Notes: generated by a model from the letters alone, not told the origin. Numbered from the stretch's first letter, positions 38,565 to 46,698 are shown. The stretch is 59,976 nucleotides of DNA from Cryobacterium sp. Y57 (GCF_002929505.1 NZ_PJJL01000061.1:1-59976); one strand, 5' to 3'. Program-made: numbers and translations.

Positions 38565-39101
38565 CTGAGTTTCATCATCGGTTACGACCCCATCACTCTG
38601 CGCGAAAAAGTCGACCTGCTGGCCGCCGGCGAGCGGCTCATCGAGCTCGGCAACCTGCGGAGCCTGGCCGCCCTCAACGAGAAAGTCGCCCTGCTGCGTC
38701 TGGTCGGCCGGCTCGACGAAGCTTGGGAAATCGCGAACGAGGCGCTGCGCCAGTCCCGCTTCACCGGCAACCGGGAGCAGGCGGTGGCCAGTCGCATCCG
38801 TCGCGCCCAGGTTTTGCAGTTTCAGGGCAAGCTCGACGAGGCCGCGAGCGAACTGACCCACTGCATCCTCGACTCTGAGGTGCACGAATGGACCCGGCTG
38901 GCCGCCTACGCCCGGCAGCACCGCGGCAAGGTGTATTTCGACCAGGGCAACCTCGACGGCGCGCTTGCGGACTTCACCGCGGCCGTGTTTCTGCGCGAGA
39001 AAGACGGCGCCGACGCCGACGAACTCGACAGCTCACTGCTTGCCGTTGCAGTAGTGGAGTCGCACATCGCGGCCCGCGGGTCCAATTCCCTTCCTGCATA
39101 A
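38565..39101 (+). CDS. TPR-like helical-repeat protein with a likely CTG start
   Basis: 178 residues made of amphipathic helix pairs: LIELGNLRSLAALNEKVALLRLVGRLDEAWEIANEAL, RAQVLQFQGKLDEAASELTHC and YARQHRGKVYFDQGNLDGALADFTAAV resemble tetratricopeptide repeats. The helical repeats clearly extend upstream of the first GTG at 38784, yet no ATG, GTG or TTG is in frame before them. CTG at 38565 follows ACAGGA seven bases upstream and gives the natural start (L/M)SFIIGYDP. A non-canonical CTG start is therefore proposed. Function is unknown; TPR folds usually bind other proteins. Confidence 0.7.
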   Translation: MSFIIGYDPITLREKVDLLAAGERLIELGNLRSLAALNEKVALLRLVGRLDEAWEIANEALRQSRFTGNREQAVASRIRRAQVLQFQGKLDEAASELTHCILDSEVHEWTRLAAYARQHRGKVYFDQGNLDGALADFTAAVFLREKDGADADELDSSLLAVAVVESHIAARGSNSLPA

Positions 39102-39184
39102 CTCCTGCAATTTGATGCCTGCGCCTCAACCACCCGCGTACTTTCGCGGCGCCCGGAGAGCGGCGCTGCACATTGCAGGAGTTA
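39099..39184. repeat. 13-bp perfect inverted repeat spanning 86 bases
   Basis: TAACTCCTGCAAT at 39099-39111 and ATTGCAGGAGTTA at 39172-39184 are perfect inverted arms about 60 bases apart; further partial pairing (TGCGCC with GGCGCTGCA) continues inside. The left arm begins at the TAA stop of the TPR-like gene. It could be a terminator-like long hairpin or a small palindromic mobile repeat. Confidence 0.75.
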
Positions 39185-39263
39185 CGGTGCGTTGTGGCGG
39201 GGTACTGGTTGTCGGGCGCGTTCTACGGCATGCTGTGTTCACCACGAAGGCGAGGTGAGAACG

Positions 39264-40433
39264 GTGACTTTTCATGCGTTTCGGCGCGCGGCGGCCCCAG
39301 TGACGGCCGCCCTGCTGGTTCTGGCACTGGCCGCGTGCAGCGCTGATGCGCCGCGCGCCACACCGGAGACATCGACACCAGCCCCCTCCACGCTTGTCGC
39401 GACCGGGACCGCGACCGCGACCGCGGACCCGACGCCGGTGCATCCGGTCGCTGAACCGGTCGTGATCGCCTCCGGGCTTCAGGCTCCATGGTCGATTCTG
39501 CGACTGCCCGGCGGCGCCACCCTCATCAGCGAACGCGACACGACCCGGGTGCGCGAGTTGCTTCCCGGTGGCAGCCTGCGCGTAGCTGGCACGATCGAGG
39601 CCGCACAGCCCAATGGTGAGGGCGGGCTGCTCGGCCTGGCTTTTCTGGCCGACGAAGCGGCTCCCGGCGGTACCGGTTGGGTCTACGCCTATTTTTCAAC
39701 CGCAACCGACAACCGCATCGAGCGGATGCCGCTGGCCGGCTCGCCGGGCAGCCACACCCTCGGGGCGCCCACGCTCGTGCTGGATTCAATCCCGCGGGCC
39801 GGAAATCACAATGGTGGTCGCATCGCGTTCGGGCCGGACGGCCTGCTCTACGCGACCGCCGGAGATGCCGGAGACACGGCCAACGCCCAGGACTTGGGTT
39901 CGCTCGGCGGCAAGATTCTGCGACTGACGCCGACCGGCGGCGTACCAGCGGACAACCCCTTTAGCTCCGTGGTGTACTCGTTCGGGCACCGGAATCCGCA
40001 GGGGCTTGCCTGGGACTCACGTGGGCAGCTGTGGGCGAGCGAGTTCGGTCAGAACACCTGGGACGAGCTCAACCGGATCGTTCCCGGCGGCAACTACGGC
40101 TGGCCGCTGGTTGAAGGCCAAGCCGGTGACGCTGCCTATATCGATCCTCAACAGCAGTGGTCGACCGACCAGGCCAGCCCGAGCGGTATCACCATCGTGA
40201 ACGACACCATCTTCATGGCGAGCCTGCGCGGTCAACGACTCTGGAGCATCCCCATCACCGGCCCGTCCTCCACAACCGAACCCACCGAGTGGTTTGTGCA
40301 CGACTATGGCCGATTGCGCGATGTGGTGTCGGGCCCTGCTGGCACACTGTGGTTTGTGAGTAATAACACGGATGGCCGAGGCTCCCCAGCGGCCGGCGAT
40401 GACCGGCTCTTTCAGGTAGCGGTCGGTCCCTGA
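39264..40433 (+). CDS. PQQ-type sugar dehydrogenase (glucose/sorbosone dehydrogenase) lipoprotein
   Basis: 389 residues. A lipoprotein signal ends in LLVLALAAC, so the protein is exported and lipid-anchored. A Thr/Pro/Ala-rich spacer precedes a six-blade propeller of the GSDH family: GLQAPWSI, NGEGGLLGLAF, NHNGGRIAFGPDGLLYATAGD, GHRNPQGLAWD, WASEFGQNTWDELNRI and GGNYGWP are characteristic blocks. The His of AGNHNGGR matches the proposed catalytic base. It would oxidise a sugar outside the membrane with a pyrroloquinoline-type cofactor; the true substrate is unknown. GTG at 39264 with GAGGTGA upstream is preferred over an earlier in-frame start. Confidence 0.88.
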   Translation: MTFHAFRRAAAPVTAALLVLALAACSADAPRATPETSTPAPSTLVATGTATATADPTPVHPVAEPVVIASGLQAPWSILRLPGGATLISERDTTRVRELLPGGSLRVAGTIEAAQPNGEGGLLGLAFLADEAAPGGTGWVYAYFSTATDNRIERMPLAGSPGSHTLGAPTLVLDSIPRAGNHNGGRIAFGPDGLLYATAGDAGDTANAQDLGSLGGKILRLTPTGGVPADNPFSSVVYSFGHRNPQGLAWDSRGQLWASEFGQNTWDELNRIVPGGNYGWPLVEGQAGDAAYIDPQQQWSTDQASPSGITIVNDTIFMASLRGQRLWSIPITGPSSTTEPTEWFVHDYGRLRDVVSGPAGTLWFVSNNTDGRGSPAAGDDRLFQVAVGP

Positions 40434-40494
40434 TGATCCACACGATACATCTCGCCCGGACCCCCTTGTGCGGCGCGAGAACGCAGGCGCCCTG

Positions 40495-41007
40495 ATGGCC
40501 GATCTCACGCAGGTGCGCCGGTGGGCCGACGCGCTCATCGCGGCGCACCTTGACCCCGGTTGGACCTTCGGCTTCGACAATGCCAAGAAGCGGGCAGGCC
40601 TGTGCAATTTCAGTGCGAAGCACATCACTGTCTCGCGCTACCTCGCTTCCCGGTATGCCGACGACGACGTGCACCAGATCCTGTTGCACGAGGTCGCGCA
40701 TGCCCTGGCCGGGTCGCGCGCCGGGCACGGACCCCGCTGGAAGAAAATGGCACTCGACCTCGGCTACGACGGCAAGCGCACCCACGACGGCGAGATCGCC
40801 AATGAGCTCGCCCCGTGGGTGGGCACCTGCCCCGCCGGCCACACTCACTTTCGATATCGACAGCCCACCCGGCCCCTGGCTTGTGGCCTGTGCGCGCGCC
40901 GCTTCGACCAGGCCCACGCCATCAGCTGGCTGCGGCGCGAAATCACGCCGGCCATCCGGCGTCGGGCTGCGGCCTCCGCGGGGCCACGGCTGCCGCCGTT
41001 GCTCTGA
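40495..41007 (+). CDS. SprT-like zinc metalloprotease-fold protein
   Basis: 170 residues. The HEVAH motif (ILLHEVAHALAG) and a later HGPRWK supply the zinc ligands and catalytic Glu of the SprT/Spartan-like family. Two C-terminal Cys pairs (GTCPAGH and CGLCARRF) look like a small zinc ribbon, also usual in the family. Spartan-type enzymes can cut DNA-crosslinked proteins, but a role for these small actinobacterial members is not shown. ATG at 40495 is preferred (CAGG upstream); a GTG at 40468 is possible. The stop lies inside a 16-bp tandem repeat. Confidence 0.85.
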   Translation: MADLTQVRRWADALIAAHLDPGWTFGFDNAKKRAGLCNFSAKHITVSRYLASRYADDDVHQILLHEVAHALAGSRAGHGPRWKKMALDLGYDGKRTHDGEIANELAPWVGTCPAGHTHFRYRQPTRPLACGLCARRFDQAHAISWLRREITPAIRRRAAASAGPRLPPLL

Positions 41008-41062
41008 CCGACGTTCGCTCTGACCGACGTTCAGCGGCCGCGACGTTCAGCGGCCGACGTTC
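41001..41062. repeat. cluster of short direct repeats (GACGTTC)
   Basis: GCTCTGACCGACGTTC occurs twice in tandem at 41001-41016 and 41017-41032, then CGACGTTCAGCGGC-type units follow, giving at least four GACGTTC copies. The cluster begins at the SprT-like stop codon and fills the space before the convergent gene. Confidence 0.75.
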
Positions 41063-41074
41063 GGCGACCGCGGG

Positions 41075-42340
41075 TCAGTGCACGTCGTAGCGGGCCAGGG
41101 CGTCGGCATCCGTTGCGTGCGTCATCGCTCGACGCGCGGTATCGAGCGCCGTCACCGGGTCGCTCTCGGCCACGGCGAGCGCGAGCTGCCGTTCGGCTTC
41201 GGCGAGGCGGGTGCGCGCGGCGGCGTGCACCCGACCCCGATTGGCAGCCACGAAGTCTCGGGTGAGCGTGATCTGGCTGCGCGCGGTGAGCAGCGCGCCG
41301 GCCAGGGCCGTTCGGGCGTTGTCAAGGCGCAGTTGGCGGTTGCGCGCCTCCGAGCGGATGCTGTCCAGCCCGTTCATCGCCGTCTCAAGGGTCAACAGAT
41401 CTGCGGCCGGGTCGCTCAGCCGAACGGGCTCGCGAAGCGATGCCTGGACCGCTGCGGCGTCGGTGATGACGTGATTGAGCGACGCGCTCGTGTCGGATTC
41501 CTCGTGATTGTCGCGCAGGGCGCGGGCTTCGGTCAGTTCCATGCTGGCAGCATCCAGTGCCTGTTTCAGGATGGCGAAGCCGCGATGAAGCTGGTCTTCG
41601 CCGGTTTCGATCGCATCGAGCAGTTGCATTGCCTGAAATAGGGCGTGCTCTGCAGCCTGCAACTGCTCCCCCACCGGTTCGGACGACGCTGCTTCGAGGC
41701 GGGTGGCCGCGGCATCGGCGCTCGTCCGCGCCCCTTCGAGGGCGGTGCCGGCCCGACCGACGTTGCCGCTGATCGGCGCGAGCGCCGCCGCGGAATAGCT
41801 CAAGCCCAGTCGGGCCAGGGTGTTCGCGCCGCCGGCAAGCCGATCGGACATTCGGTCGAGGCGACGGCGCAGTTCATCAATCTGCTGCGGGGCATTACGT
41901 TCAACGCCGCGTTTGGCGGTGAAATTGCGGGCCTGGTTGATCAGTCGAGCGGTCGCCTCATCGGCGAATTGAACAATCTGCTGGTTCCAGCGGGTGCGTT
42001 CTAGAGCGGTATCCGGTACAGCGTCGTCGAGCTTCTGCTGCAGCGCGAAGGCGTCGCTGAGCTGGCGCTTGGACGTCGTGAGCGCTGTCGCAAACTCCCG
42101 CGTCGACGATTCACCGAACTGGGCGATGGCGAAACTGAGTTCGTCGGTGGCGTCCTGCACGAGGTCGTCGGCGCGCACCAAGCTGCTCGAAGCGCTGCGC
42201 TCCAGCTCGGTGGCGGCAGCGCTGATCTGCCCGAGCCGGGTTCGCGTGCGCCGACGCGAGGCTGCCACCAGCGCCCAGACTCCGGCTACCACGAGGCCGA
42301 CAACGATGACCGAGGGTACCCACCAGAGATCGCCATTCAT
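41075..42340 (-). CDS. membrane-anchored coiled-coil protein
   Basis: 421 residues. One N-terminal membrane helix (VPSVIVVGLVVAGVWALVA) is followed by RRRTRTR and then almost wholly helical, Ala/Glu/Arg-rich sequence with heptad character (for example LERSASSSLVRADDLVQDATDEL and QIDELRRRLDRMSDRL). The helical region is similar in kind to the part that follows the TPM domain in actinobacterial TPM proteins, but no TPM domain is present. No enzyme motif is visible. TAGACT ends seven bases before the ATG and there is no ribosome site, so the mRNA may be leaderless. Function is unknown. Confidence 0.75.
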   Translation of the reverse strand: MNGDLWWVPSVIVVGLVVAGVWALVAASRRRTRTRLGQISAAATELERSASSSLVRADDLVQDATDELSFAIAQFGESSTREFATALTTSKRQLSDAFALQQKLDDAVPDTALERTRWNQQIVQFADEATARLINQARNFTAKRGVERNAPQQIDELRRRLDRMSDRLAGGANTLARLGLSYSAAALAPISGNVGRAGTALEGARTSADAAATRLEAASSEPVGEQLQAAEHALFQAMQLLDAIETGEDQLHRGFAILKQALDAASMELTEARALRDNHEESDTSASLNHVITDAAAVQASLREPVRLSDPAADLLTLETAMNGLDSIRSEARNRQLRLDNARTALAGALLTARSQITLTRDFVAANRGRVHAAARTRLAEAERQLALAVAESDPVTALDTARRAMTHATDADALARYDVH

Positions 42341-42347
42341 GCGTTTG

Positions 42348-42353
42348 AGTCTA
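42348..42353 (-). promoter_or_regulatory. -10 hexamer TAGACT of a likely leaderless gene
   Basis: On the minus strand TAGACT is followed by seven bases and the ATG at 42340. No Shine-Dalgarno sequence is present. Confidence 0.5.
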
Positions 42354-42376
42354 TAAAAAAATACTGACCAAACGCC

Positions 42377-42817
42377 CTACCGGTCGTCGGCGGAGGGCCG
42401 CCGCATCTGCTGTCGGATCATCTCGAAGTCGTGCCGCGAGATTTCAAGCACGCCGCGGCGCAGCTGGAACCCCCAGTTGGGATTGCCCTGGGTCAGTTGC
42501 AGCACCGACAACAGTGGGCGGATGCTCGCGGGCCAGGCATCCAGGTCGTAGTCGGCCCGGCGTCGCCAGGGTCGCCACGAGTTACCGGGGTCGCCCACCT
42601 GATACGGGTGGGCATCCGCGATGCGCCCGATCGCGGTGAACTCCCTGAGCGGATCGCCCTCGATCGCGGTCTTCGGCGAGTAGTAGACGATGCCATCGGC
42701 TTCCCCCATTTGCTTCAGGAGGTCTCCGGCACCGCGGTTGGCGCGGGCGATGCCCAAATCGACGCCGCGCAGCACGTGCTCGCGGTGTACAACGCCGAGC
42801 CAGAACCGAATTGCCAC
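42377..42817 (-). CDS. EVE domain protein (UPF0310)
   Basis: 146 residues covering one EVE domain: FWLGVVHREHV at the start, then LLKQMGEADGIVYYSPK, FTAIGRIADAHPYQV, WRRRADY and LQLTQGNPNWGFQLRRGVLEIS. EVE belongs to the PUA-like superfamily that binds modified bases in DNA or RNA and is often found in restriction or antiviral context; here it stands alone beside an SRPBCC gene. The start is GTG at 42817 with GAAAG immediately before it, an unusually short spacing. It diverges from the SRPBCC gene across 58 bases. Confidence 0.88.
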   Translation of the reverse strand: MAIRFWLGVVHREHVLRGVDLGIARANRGAGDLLKQMGEADGIVYYSPKTAIEGDPLREFTAIGRIADAHPYQVGDPGNSWRPWRRRADYDLDAWPASIRPLLSVLQLTQGNPNWGFQLRRGVLEISRHDFEMIRQQMRRPSADDR

Positions 42818-42875
42818 CTTTCATTTGTACTGCATTTAGTTGTGCCGCACGCCACGCTCAGACCAAACTGGGTTA

Positions 42876-43394
42876 ATGCGCGTACTGCTCAAAGAGATCC
42901 TCGACTGCCCACCGGATGCCGCCTGGCACGCCATCCACAGCCCGGCCGTCTTCCGTGAGGTGAGTAGCCCGTTCATGGCGGTGGAGTCGCTCGAAGCCGA
43001 TGGTTTTCCCACCCGCTGGGAGCCAGGCGAACACCCCGCCGAATTCTCCATGCTCGGCCTGGTGCCGATGGGCACCCAGATCATTCGGCTGGCCAATTCG
43101 ACGCACCGTGCCGATGGGGTGCGAATTCTGCACGATACCGGTCGTGGTGTGTCGGGCGCACTGAGTGCGGTCACGCTCTGGGACCACCGCATGGCGATCG
43201 CCCCTGACCCGGCCGGCACCGGCAAAACGCTGTACCGGGACCAGCTCATTTTTCGCGGACGCCCGGCGACGATCGCGCTCTGGCCGATCTTCTGGGCGTT
43301 CTGGCAGTGGCGAATGCTGCGCCTGAAGCACCTCGCGCCCAACTGGCAGTACGACATCGGCATCGACGACCCGGACTTCGTGCCGTCGGCGTAA
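42876..43394 (+). CDS. SRPBCC (START/Bet v1-like) family protein
   Basis: 172 residues with the SRPBCC ligand-binding outline: an opening strand (RVLLKEILDCPPDAAWHAIHSPAVFREV), a central sheet and a long C-terminal helix (WPIFWAFWQWRMLRLKHLAPNW). Members bind hydrophobic ligands or serve as polyketide cyclases and lipid carriers, but no specific role can be read from this one. ATG at 42876 is chosen; CAAACT six bases upstream may be the -10 of a leaderless mRNA. An alternative start at 42840 would run into the divergent promoter. Confidence 0.75.
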   Translation: MRVLLKEILDCPPDAAWHAIHSPAVFREVSSPFMAVESLEADGFPTRWEPGEHPAEFSMLGLVPMGTQIIRLANSTHRADGVRILHDTGRGVSGALSAVTLWDHRMAIAPDPAGTGKTLYRDQLIFRGRPATIALWPIFWAFWQWRMLRLKHLAPNWQYDIGIDDPDFVPSA

Positions 43395-43460
43395 CGCGTG
43401 ATCCCCGCCGGGAACGCCAGGTCGTAGCAGTTCGCTTCGTGTGAATCACGCCCTCGGCGG

Positions 43461-43466
43461 TAGCGT
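43461..43466 (+). promoter_or_regulatory. -10 hexamer TAGCGT of a likely leaderless gene
   Basis: TAGCGT is followed by seven bases and the ATG at 43474 of the DUF1684 gene, with no ribosome site between. Confidence 0.5.
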
Positions 43467-43473
43467 AGCCACT

Positions 43474-44112
43474 ATGAGCTCTACCCTCGCTGCCCTACAG
43501 ATCGCCGACTGGCGTCGCCTTGTGACCGGCCTGTACGCGGGGGTGCGTCAGCAAAGCGCGACCAGCCCGGCGAACGGGCACGAACTGTGGCGTTCCGGGC
43601 GAGACGAACTGTTCGGCGGGCATCCGTCGTCCCCATTACTGCGCGACGACCGCGCGGCATTCACCGGACTGCCGATTGCCCCCTATGACCCCGACTGGCG
43701 CTTCGAGGTAGAGGTGCACCGGGCTGAACAGCCGCATCGCATGAACGTGGAAACGGGAACTGACGGCACGGTGCCATTCGACCTGGTCGGCACCGTGCGG
43801 CTGCCCTACCTCGGTTCGCTCGACGTGTGGCGACTGGCGAGTTACGGCGGCGGCTTGTTTCTGCCGCTCAAAGACGCCCTCGCTGGCAAGAGCGACGGAA
43901 CCTATGGCGGTGGACGCTACCTTCTCGACACCATCAAGGGCGCCGACCTCGGCCCGGGCACTGGCGACGACAGCCTCATCCTCGACTTCAACTTCGCCTA
44001 CAATCCTTCCTGCGCGTACGACCCGATGTGGGCCTGTCCGCTGCCTCAGGACGGCAACATCATCGACGTCGACGTGCCGGTCGGCGAGCTCTACCGCGGC
44101 GACCATTTCTAG
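43474..44112 (+). CDS. DUF1684 family protein
   Basis: 212 residues. Typical DUF1684 blocks are ELWRSGRDELFGGHPSSPL near the N-terminus, YGGGLFLPLKD, GGGRYLLDTIKGADL, and the diagnostic LDFNFAYNPSCAYDPMWACPLP near the C-terminus. The family is widespread in actinobacteria and Bacteroidetes and has no established activity. ATG at 43474 is chosen because it removes a poorly conserved N-terminal extension and sits seven bases after TAGCGT, a likely -10 box. It stands alone between the SRPBCC and helicase genes. Confidence 0.88.
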   Translation: MSSTLAALQIADWRRLVTGLYAGVRQQSATSPANGHELWRSGRDELFGGHPSSPLLRDDRAAFTGLPIAPYDPDWRFEVEVHRAEQPHRMNVETGTDGTVPFDLVGTVRLPYLGSLDVWRLASYGGGLFLPLKDALAGKSDGTYGGGRYLLDTIKGADLGPGTGDDSLILDFNFAYNPSCAYDPMWACPLPQDGNIIDVDVPVGELYRGDHF

Positions 44113-44366
44113 GGCTCTGCCGCGGATTTGACAGCATCCGCTAGAGTAGGGGTACTTGCGAGTGCGTAGTTGCGCTTGCTGCGTCGTAGAACGCCCTCTT
44201 CTCTATCCGGCGGCCCACCAGGGCTGACCTGATTTTTCGAATGAAACATTCTTACGGCGAACGGATGTGCCCTTCGGCACCTTCGCCATGTGAATCCTCC
44301 TGGTTTGCTTACCGCTGCGCGGTAAAGCGAACGGGCGAGGAGACTGATGCCCTGAAAGGCACCATT
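44113..44366 (+). promoter_or_regulatory. promoter and long 5' leader of the DEAD-box helicase gene
   Basis: TTGACA at 44128-44133 is a consensus -35 box; the best -10 (TACTTG, 19-base spacing) is weak. About 200 bases of leader follow. It contains a perfect seven-pair hairpin TTACCGC-TGC-GCGGTAA at 44309-44325 and a two-codon frame ATG-CCC-TGA (44347-44355) behind GAGGAG, which overlaps the helicase ribosome site. Long structured leaders are common upstream of cold-shock helicase genes. Confidence 0.5.
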
Positions 44367-45977
44367 TTGTCTACAACCTTTGGCACGCTCGGCGTGCCGG
44401 CTCCCCTGGTCAAGGTTCTCTCTTTCCAGGGAATCGACACCGCCTTCCCGATTCAGGTCGATACTCTTCCTGACACTTTGAACGGCCGCGACGTGCTCGG
44501 CCGGGGCAAGACCGGCTCGGGCAAGACCCTGGCCTTCTCCATCCCGATGGTCTCGCGCCTCGGCGGCAACCTCGCCGGCGGCAAGCGTCGCCCGGGCCGC
44601 CCGCTCGGCCTGATCCTCGCGCCGACCCGCGAGCTGGCCACTCAGATCACCAACGCGATCACCCCCCTTGCTGAGGCCTACGGCCTCAACACCACCACCA
44701 TCTTCGGTGGCGTCTCGCAGGGCCGTCAGGTCGCCGCCCTCAAGGCCGGCGTCGATATCGTCGTAGCCTGCCCCGGCCGGCTCGAAGACCTCATGAAGCA
44801 GGGCTTTGTCAACCTCGACACCATCGAGATCACCGTGCTCGACGAAGCCGACCACATGGCCGACCTCGGCTTCCTGCCCGTCGTCACCCGCATTCTCGAC
44901 AAGACACCCGGCACCGGCCAGCGCATGCTGTTCTCCGCCACCCTCGACAACGGCGTAGACAAAATCGTCAAGCGTTTTCTGCACGATCCGGTGATGCACT
45001 CGGTCGACGAGGCCAACAGCTTTGTCTCGGCCATGACCCACCACGTGTTCGAGGTGTCCGGCGTCGACGCCAAGAAAGAGCTCGTGCAGAAGCTGGCGAG
45101 CGGCTCGGGCCGTCGCATCCTCTTCATGCGTACCAAGCACCAGGCCAAGAAGCTCGCCAAGAGCCTCACCGACGCGGGCATCCCCTCCGTCGACCTGCAC
45201 GGAAACCTCTCGCAGGTGGCCCGTGACCGCAACCTCGCTGCGTTCAGCGCCGGCACCGTCAAGGTTCTCGTCGCAACGGATGTCGCCGCTCGCGGCGTGC
45301 ACGTCGACGATATCGAACTCGTGATCCACGTTGACCCGCCGGCCGAGCACAAGGCTTACCTGCACCGTTCGGGCCGTACCGCCCGCGCCGGTCACGCCGG
45401 TGACGTCGTTACCGTGGTGTTGCCTGAGCAGAAGCGCGACACCGACGCCCTGCTGCGCAAGGCCGCCATCAAGGTGACCCCGCAACGCGTGGACTCCTCC
45501 TCTCCCGCCGTCGACGCCCTCGTTGGCGACGTCGCCGCCTACGTCAAGCCGGCTCCCCGCGTCGAGGCACCGCAGCAACAGCGCCAGTCACAGGGCGGTC
45601 GCTCGCAGGGTGGCCGTTCGCAAGGCGGCCGTGCCCAGGGTGAGCGCAGTGGTCGCCCCAGCCGTGAGGGTGACTCCAGCCGTGGCGGCCGCGATGCCGG
45701 TGCCAGCCGCTCCGGGGCAAATCGCGACGGTGCCCGTACCGAGCGCCCCGACCGCACCGACGGCGGCCGTGGCCGTGGCGGCGACGCGGCCTCGGCCGGC
45801 GGCGCTCGTCGCGAGCGATCCGGCCGTCCGGCTGGCGCCGCCAGCGCACCTCGTTCCGGTTCGGCCGCTGGCCGTTCCGGCGGAGCGCGCGTCGGCAGCC
45901 TCCAGGTCGGCGGACTCGTTCGCGGACCTGGTTCGGGTGGGGCCGGTCGTTCGGCTCCGCGTCGCTCGCAGGGCTAG
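44367..45977 (+). CDS. DEAD-box ATP-dependent RNA helicase
   Basis: 536 residues from TTG at 44367 (GAAAGG seven bases upstream). All helicase motifs are seen: Q motif (FPIQ), I GRGKTGSGKT, Ia APTRELA, Ib PGR, II DEAD, III SAT, IV ILFMRTK, V ATDVAARG and VI HRSGRTARAG. The C-terminal 130 residues are a disordered, Gln/Gly/Arg/Ser-rich tail with repeated SQGGR and RGG units, which should bind RNA and may favour condensates. A longer frame upstream to 44241 is probably leader. Such enzymes unwind RNA during ribosome assembly or mRNA turnover, often in the cold. Similar to DeaD/RhlE-type proteins. Confidence 0.93.
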   Translation: MSTTFGTLGVPAPLVKVLSFQGIDTAFPIQVDTLPDTLNGRDVLGRGKTGSGKTLAFSIPMVSRLGGNLAGGKRRPGRPLGLILAPTRELATQITNAITPLAEAYGLNTTTIFGGVSQGRQVAALKAGVDIVVACPGRLEDLMKQGFVNLDTIEITVLDEADHMADLGFLPVVTRILDKTPGTGQRMLFSATLDNGVDKIVKRFLHDPVMHSVDEANSFVSAMTHHVFEVSGVDAKKELVQKLASGSGRRILFMRTKHQAKKLAKSLTDAGIPSVDLHGNLSQVARDRNLAAFSAGTVKVLVATDVAARGVHVDDIELVIHVDPPAEHKAYLHRSGRTARAGHAGDVVTVVLPEQKRDTDALLRKAAIKVTPQRVDSSSPAVDALVGDVAAYVKPAPRVEAPQQQRQSQGGRSQGGRSQGGRAQGERSGRPSREGDSSRGGRDAGASRSGANRDGARTERPDRTDGGRGRGGDAASAGGARRERSGRPAGAASAPRSGSAAGRSGGARVGSLQVGGLVRGPGSGGAGRSAPRRSQG

Positions 45978-46021
45978 TCTTCACGGACTCATCCCGCAGC
46001 ATCCGCATGAATCAACAGTGA

Positions 46022-46056
46022 AAACGGGTCGGTCTCTTTTCGAGATCGGCCCGTTT
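46022..46056 (+). terminator. helicase terminator hairpin
   Basis: AAACGGGTCGGTCTC and GAGATCGGCCCGTTT form a 15-pair stem with two G-U pairs and a loop of TTTTC, 45 bases after the helicase stop. The downstream tract is TTTGGGG, so it is a hairpin with a short U-run. Confidence 0.7.
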
Positions 46057-46094
46057 GGGGTATCGAAACGTCACGACACACTCCCAAACACGGT

Positions 46095-46100
46095 TAGTGT
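46095..46100 (+). promoter_or_regulatory. -10 hexamer TAGTGT of a likely leaderless gene
   Basis: TAGTGT is followed by six bases and the ATG at 46107 of the GNAT gene. No ribosome site is present. Confidence 0.5.
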
Positions 46101-46106
46101 CGAAGC

Positions 46107-46598
46107 ATGAACACCACAGTTGTCGTTCGACCCGTCAGTGAATCAGATGCCGAAAGCCTGGGCCGCGTTCACGCCGCCTGCTGGCATGAAACCTATGATC
46201 ACCTGCTCAGCCAGGCCGCCCTGTCGCAGCTGCGGCCGCAGCGTCTGGCCGCCCTCTGGGGCCGCTTTACGGCCCAGGGCGCGCAGTACCGCCAACATGT
46301 CGTGCTCGTCGATGGCGAGATAGTGGGCTTCGCCGGCAGCGGACCAACGCGCGACGGTGACCATCCCACCCCGAACGAGTTGTTCTTCATGTACTTGCTC
46401 GAGGCCAATCATGGTTTAGGCGTTGGCCAGCAACTCTTCGATTCCGTCGTCGACCCGGGCCCATCGTCGTTGTGGGTAGCCGCTGACAACCCCCGGGCCC
46501 ACGCTTTCTACGCCCGAAATGGCTACCTCGCGGATGGTCTCGAGCGCAATGAAGAGGTGCTCGGCGAGAGACTGCACGAGGTGCGCCTGGTTCGATAG
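46107..46598 (+). CDS. GNAT family N-acetyltransferase
   Basis: 163 residues. The GNAT fold is shown by VRPVSESDAESLGRVHAACWHETY at the N-terminus, VVLVDGEIVGFAGSG, the strand-4 segment ELFFMYLLEANHGLGVGQQLFDSVV (acetyl-CoA pyrophosphate loop HGLGVGQ in place of the usual R-G-x-G) and NPRAHAFYARNGYLADG near the end. The acceptor cannot be predicted; many members acetylate small amines, antibiotics or protein N-termini. It stands alone between a terminator and the nucleoside hydrolase gene, with its own likely leaderless promoter. Confidence 0.9.
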   Translation: MNTTVVVRPVSESDAESLGRVHAACWHETYDHLLSQAALSQLRPQRLAALWGRFTAQGAQYRQHVVLVDGEIVGFAGSGPTRDGDHPTPNELFFMYLLEANHGLGVGQQLFDSVVDPGPSSLWVAADNPRAHAFYARNGYLADGLERNEEVLGERLHEVRLVR

Positions 46599-46686
46599 GG
46601 CCCACTCACACGTGCACACTTCGCCCGCCGGCGTTCGATTACGGCTCAAAAACCCCTGGTGTGATTTGGGGGCATATTCAAAGTAA

Positions 46687-46692
46687 TAGGGT
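46687..46692 (+). promoter_or_regulatory. -10 hexamer TAGGGT of a likely leaderless gene
   Basis: TAGGGT is followed by six bases and the ATG at 46699 of the nucleoside hydrolase gene. No ribosome site is present. Confidence 0.5.
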
Positions 46693-46698
46693 GAGCGG

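Noticed and set aside
39126..39443. 105-codon minus-strand frame near the sugar dehydrogenase start
   Set aside because: It is antisense to the lipoprotein signal region and covers the inverted repeat; the Arg-rich product looks spurious.
44109..45578. 489-codon open frame on the minus strand
   Set aside because: It is antisense to the DEAD-box helicase, whose motifs are complete.
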